DNA of 64,000 nt from Mauremys mutica. Its lineage: Eukaryota > Chordata > Testudines > Geoemydidae. The DNA is taken from the NCBI RefSeq assembly GCF_020497125.1, contig NC_059075.1, positions 44,428,003 to 44,492,002 of the forward strand, written 5' to 3'. The notes under the pieces are model-generated. The model made no database searches and was not told the DNA's origin. It saw nothing but the letters and a program-made list of their open reading frames with translations. Below, in pieces: positions 59,204 to 64,000 of this stretch (position 1 is the first letter of the stretch; each line of letters opens with the position of its first letter). Position numbers and translations under genes: made by a program.

Positions 59204-59464
59204 GGGTTGCCACTTGTCCACTTTTCACTTGGATAGTCCAGATTTCAGCTTGTTTGTCTGGATCCCATTTGACAAGCCCTGATCACCAGTTTTTTATGGG
59301 GGAGGGGGAGAGGTGGAGCAGAGGTGGGGCCTTAGGGAGAAGAGGCAGAGAAGGGGCGGGACCTGGGGGAAGAGGCGGAGAAGGTGGCAAGGTCTTGAGA
59401 GAAGAAGTGTAGCAGGGTGTGGCCTCGGGGATCCAGTGACCAGCCATTAGAAAGTTGGCAACCC
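59204..59464. mobile_element. TA-flanked MITE with GA-rich minisatellite core
   Basis: Ends GGGTTGCCACTTGTCC and AAAGTTGGCAACCC are inverted and flanked by TA (59202-59203 and 59465-59466), as in Tc1/mariner elements. The core has two roughly 30-bp units of 'gaagaggcggagaag' type near 59330-59395, strongly purine-rich on the plus strand. Non-coding. Confidence 0.72.
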
Positions 59465-59937
59465 TAATCCATCCCCTGCAAACCTACAAAGTTACAGGCC
59501 TCTGGCTGAGTATTTTTGTATTGCTCCCCCATTCCATTGTTTTTTATAGGACAAGAAAAATAAGGGTCGAAGTCTTTGGCAGACAAGCATGGCCTGCAAC
59601 ACGTGTCTGCTTAAACCCTGATCCAAGTTTCCTCTGTTGCAAAGAGTTTATTTCACAGTATGGCATGTGGGGAAAATATTTAAAATGTATTACACACAGC
59701 CTGCCAAAAGTGAGTTTAATACAAGTTGTTACTGTCCTTAAAAGCTTTTATTATCTGCATTTACATCTATGTAATTGAGAGGAGAGTCTGACATGCTTAC
59801 TTGTTTGCCAAATCATTTAAAAACAACTTTCTGGTCATTTTAATGATCTAAGACTTTGACTCTACTTTATGTACAAAGCAGATTTCACCAGAACAGATCA
59901 TACAGCCTAAGATTAAGTTGGCCAGTCATCAATAACA

Positions 59938-60262
59938 AACAGGTAGAAAATTCCTTCAGAATACTTAAATTCCTACTAAGAACCCACCTCTTCAATTGAT
60001 AATCTATGAAATCAAGAAATGTTAGTACTATATTTTTCAATGGACCACTAACAAACTGAACATTTATGCCATGTAGCTTTGTGTCTGAAACGTATTACCA
60101 TTTTCTGACCAGAATGTAAACGCTTTGGGGTAAGAACTAGAGCTAAGCTATTTGGTGCATGCACCATGTTTTTGTTATGTTTGTATAGTGCCTAGCATAA
60201 TGGGGACCTGCTCCATCATTGAGGGTCCTAAGCACTACCACAATACAAATAATAAATAAAAT
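59938..60262 (+). mobile_element. L2-type LINE 3' end with ORF2 C-terminus
   Basis: 59949-59999 reads NSFRILKFLLRTHLFN followed by a stop, matching the L2-clade ORF2 end ('...LKTHLF'). Then comes a 3' UTR with 'tttgtatagtgcctagcata', 'atggggacctgctccatcat' and the end 'aatacaaataataaataaa'. 5'-truncated and old. Confidence 0.6.
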
Positions 60263-60269
60263 ACCTGAT

Positions 60270-61600
60270 AATAGGGAAATAATTTGTAAATAATTATTTG
60301 GCCATCTACAGAGGTGGTTGGATAGTAATATATATATTCAAAAATTGATTTAGAAAATGTAATATTTGCAACAAATATTACTTACAACTTCTTATCCAAT
60401 TAGCTGCAGTAAGATGTGTCTGATTTTTGTACAGTGCCATGCACAGTTATGGCATTTCATAACAACAAACAAAAATAAACTTCAGGGAGCACTGGTATTG
60501 GTAGGACTTTAGTTGAGAAACACTGCCATCTGCTGGAATTATAAATGAACAGCATGGAATTCCTAGAACCTATCATCCATATCTTTCAAACTTGATACCA
60601 TGTGCTGATTAATTTTTTACACCTCTTCTAGAAAGTTCAATAAGCAATATTCTACTCTGACTCTTAATCCTTATTTTTACTCAAGAGACAAGAACCAAGA
60701 CAATTTTGGTTTTGTCCTTTTTTTAGCTCAAACCAAACTGTGAGATTGCTAAAATAGTCTGAGACCTGATGGCTTTCACAAAAGTGTCCAAAAATGGAAG
60801 ATTTGAACTGAACAACAAATTAATGACAATCTGTGAGCAGCCTCATAAGGATATTCAAGGGTAAGGCTCTAGTCCCTAGCAGTAGTAGCAGCAGAGTGAG
60901 AGACTCAGACTCAAAGCAACGTAAGCTAAACTCACAAGAGTGCTTTAAAGTAAAGGATGATTGTCTCTTACAGCATCATTAGAAAGCCATTTGGAGTGGT
61001 CTCACATCTGATAGCATGAACTTTTCACACAACAGTATTTTACTATAAAACTACTAATTTAAAATTAGACTATACAGAGAGCCTACATGAACTAGTAGGG
61101 TGATACGTTTAACTTACGATCTCTGACCATTTCAGCTTTGAAGCCATATTAATGCAAACTAGTATTTATACGAGGAAAGGTGACCAAAATAATTAGTGTT
61201 AACAAATGTCATAACTTGGGGCAGGGAGCAGAGAGGGCCAGCGGTGGTTGTGATGGTGGCTATGTTTATATTCAAAGTTGTACCAATTTAAGTGATTTAA
61301 ACAAGTGCAAAACCACAGTGGGTATTGCAGTATTTTAACTAAACAGATTTGAAAGCCATACCTTCAGTTAAACTATTGCAGCTCTGTATATAGATAAGGC
61401 CAGAGAGAAGAGCTTTATTTGTAATAGCCCAGTAGAGACAGAGGTAATACTACTTCTGGGTGTATCAAGATCTACAGCATGAACTCTTTAAGAGCCTGTT
61501 TCAGCTCCCTTTGAAGTCAGAGTAAGAACCAGAACTTGCTGACATTTATATGTAAGGGGCAACAATATATTCTGTCATCACCTCCTGAGGAAAAGCCAGA
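60270..61600. other. No gene recognised
   Basis: AT-rich DNA, no element ends seen. Confidence 0.5.
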
Positions 61601-61817
61601 ATAACATGAGTAGAGCTGTGCGGAGAACACCAATTCTATTTTGAGTCAACTTCTGAGCTTTCAAAAAATGTTTTTGTTCTACATTGAACAAAGACATTTT
61701 CACAAAAACAGAGTTGTGTCAAAATGTCTGGTTTTGAATCAAAACTGGAGATTTTCAGTTCAGGGGGCTTTTTGAGTCTAGGGCTTTCTGGTCTCATCAC
61801 AAAAGAAAGACTCATGC

Positions 61818-61960
61818 TCTATAGTCTGGTGATTAGGGCACTCACATGGGATGTGGGAAATACAGGTTCAAGGCTTTGCTCTGCCTAATTCAGAGACGAG
61901 TTCTTCCTCCCAAATCACACAGAGCAGAGACGCCAACCTGAGTTTCCCAGATCATAGGTC
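61818..61960 (+). repeat. tRNA-like module related to the fold-back elements
   Basis: 'ggtgattagggcactcacat' and 'gggatgtgggaaatacaggt' followed by TCAAGGC resemble the arms at 16806 and 6146. The returning arm is weak. Confidence 0.4.
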
Positions 61961-62159
61961 TGTGCATCAAAAAATGTTCAATTCAGCTCTGCATACAAGG
62001 TCTAATCCTCCACTGTCTTCCATCTTGTATAGGCATGCAATTTGCATGCCAAGTGGCAGTGCTTTGCTGCCCCTTTGCACAAGTGACTACCCAATGCAGC
62101 GTGGAACCTAATGTTGGGCAAAGGTCTCTCAATTATAAATACCTTTTATCCAGCAGCCA

Positions 62160-62440
62160 GGCATTTAAATCTAGGGACTTTGAGGGAGAGCCCATCAGCT
62201 TATCTCTACTGTTACACAAGGAGAGAGACAGTATCTCAGGTAGCTAGAGCCAAGACCATGAAGATCTTTAAAGATCAAGATCAGCACCTTGAGTTGCACC
62301 TGGAAGTGAATTGGAAGCCAGTGCTGTCTTTGAATCAGTGGTATAATATACTTCAAGGCTTACACTACTAAATCAATGGGCTGCTGCATTCTGCAGTAGG
62401 CTCGGAATGGTCTTCAAGAGACTGAAAGACCATGAAACTC
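62160..62440 (+). repeat. L2-type LINE 3' UTR-like repeat
   Basis: 'gatcagcaccttgagttgca', 'gaattggaagccagtgctgt' and 'gggctgctgcattctgcagt' match the family seen at 25590 and 33110. Short open frames through it are not genes. Confidence 0.45.
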
Positions 62441-62444
62441 CAGG

Positions 62445-63580
62445 ATGATGAGTACAGTATAAAAATAGATGGCTGTATAGCCTAATGTAGAATAATTTAA
62501 TCTGGTGCTGACAAATAGATGGATGACAGCGGCAGGTTCTGTATCATATGGAAAAGTACATACAGAGTATTCAGTTCTCTCTCTCTGGAGCTCACACACC
62601 AGTGTTAAAGCCTAGGTTTCAGATGTTTGCATCTTAACATGTATATGTTTTAACTGTTTGTATAGGAGGTGACATATTAACCTTGAAGCCTGCACAGAGG
62701 ACTGAACTGTCTGCCAAATGCATTTCAACAAAGCATTTCATTTGACCAATTCTGTTTACCTGTGGTGATGGTTAGCTGATATGTACTTATTGTTAAGGGT
62801 TGTTTGTTATCTAGCATATCTGATGAATGTACAGCATGAAGTAAGCTCAAATTCAGTTGTTAAGTACTTCCACACACATAAGCCTACTTAGATAAATGTA
62901 CTGAATATATTTGGGTGCTGCTTACAGCTTATGATGAACGGAAAGGAAAATGACAGAAAAAGTTTTAGGCTAATCCATGTTTCATGTTCTTTCCCTTCTA
63001 TGATGAAATATAGTCTCACTCTACCACCTAATTAGGAGTGGGAATAAGACTAAAACAAGGAAGAGAAAAGGTCAAGAGGATCACTGCCATAGTATAGGGT
63101 AATTGAGCTATGTTATTAACAAACTCACACTTTTCCCCAGAAGGAAAGACCTACCACTATTTGTGAGCATTCCTTCTCTTTTATGACAACTCTCTGGACA
63201 CTTCTCTTCTTCAAAAGGGTGTAGAAAGTCAATATCTATGGATTAGATCCATGTTGTTCATTAGAACAAGGTGCTTTCTTCCTGTACAGTTTGTGACCCC
63301 TTTTTATATCTAGTAATCTTTCCACTGTGTGTAGTCAAAGGTGAAGGTGGTTGAAGAACAAATGAAATTTAGGGACATAGGAAGCCATCAGTTTATAAGC
63401 AGAACTACACATTTGAGGTAAACAGAAGTTCTTAAAAATAATGGCTTGATATGGTCTTCAGTATGAAATATAGAGAAAAATTTAGTATTTTGTGACTTTT
63501 CTTCCTTAATGATTTTGATATTTAGATTTATAAAATAAATGGTTATTTTTCTAGAATATAAATAGAGATTAGTAGTCTCT
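62445..63580. other. No gene recognised
   Basis: AT-rich DNA; nothing assigned. Confidence 0.5.
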
Positions 63581-63586
63581 CCGCAA

Positions 63587-63676
63587 CATACTTTTGGGAT
63601 GAAATCTTGGTCCTGTTGAAGTCAATGTCAGAATTTCCATTGTCTTTAATGGGGCCATGATTTCACCCTTGATGTT
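63587..63676. repeat. Short palindromic MITE-like repeat
   Basis: 'gggatgaaatcttggtcctg' is inverse to 'ggggccatgatttcaccctt'. Centre 'agaatttccattgtctttaa'. Confidence 0.6.
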
Positions 63677-64000
63677 TAAACAAAAATTGCAGAAAGTTAA
63701 ATATCTGATATTTAAACAGAAAACTTTGGAAATTGATTTGGAAAAACTTCAAAAGCAATTAATCTGAAAAAAAAAAGGAAAGTAAAATATTTATATGTTT
63801 TAAAGTGCTACTATTTTATTAGAATGTCTTCTTTATCTTGCTATTTCATAATGCAAATCAGGATGTGGAGAAAGTGCTAATTTCACATTTAGCTAACATT
63901 AACAGAATTGTGACTGCATAAGTGGAGTTAATTTGTCACACAACAGAAAAATATACCTCTGTTTCCAACATCCTTATTATTTCTTGTAAAGAATTACTAG

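Overview
The window looks like AT-rich intergenic or intronic DNA from a reptile, most likely a cryptodiran turtle. The main reason is two copies of a tRNA-derived SINE of the tortoise (Cry I) type whose 3' tail matches the CR1 LINEs around it. Several CR1 and L2-type LINE relics, hAT and PIF/Harbinger DNA elements and long LTRs fit the same lineage. The species call is inference; no host marker gene is present. I recognise no host protein-coding exon, tRNA, rRNA or CRISPR array. Almost all short open frames are chance or lie in repeats.

Layout: 1-3,430 holds a reverse SINE, MIR-like pieces and a MITE end. 3,437-6,553 is a fold-back element broken by a CR1, which is itself broken by a hAT element. 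10,266-10,515 is a hAT element. 14,214-18,721 holds a 422-bp solo LTR, a 1.4-kb PIF/Harbinger element with a Myb/SANT-like open frame, an intact relative of the 3.4-kb fold-back element and a 1.24-kb solo LTR. 18,815-20,657 has CR1 3' ends and another LTR-like block. 22,730-25,330 has two LTR-like blocks, one of them inside an L2 LINE. 27,059-30,890 has the second SINE, short palindromic MITEs and a retroposed insertion with an inverted 5' part.

33,110-38,300 has an L2-type 3' region and a decayed minus-strand Ty3/gypsy element carrying a young hAT insertion. 39,640-40,740 is LTR-like. 44,119-45,420 has a Harbinger MITE, a relic of a Harbinger transposase and a CR1 tail. 46,150-51,064 has CR1 copies of several ages and a hAT element holding a TG microsatellite. 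51,975-52,222 is a further hAT element. 53,200-64,000 is mostly plain sequence with MIR/L2 relics and MITEs.

Six elements have target-site duplications of at least 5 bp that can be read exactly: three hAT elements (8 bp), two solo LTRs (5 bp) and one retroposed fragment (21 bp). Two Harbinger-type elements have TTA on both sides, and two MITEs have TA. I found no new gene system. The most informative structures are the nested insertions, the SANT-bearing Harbinger element with a long internal inverted repeat, the Harbinger transposase relic and the inverted retroposon.
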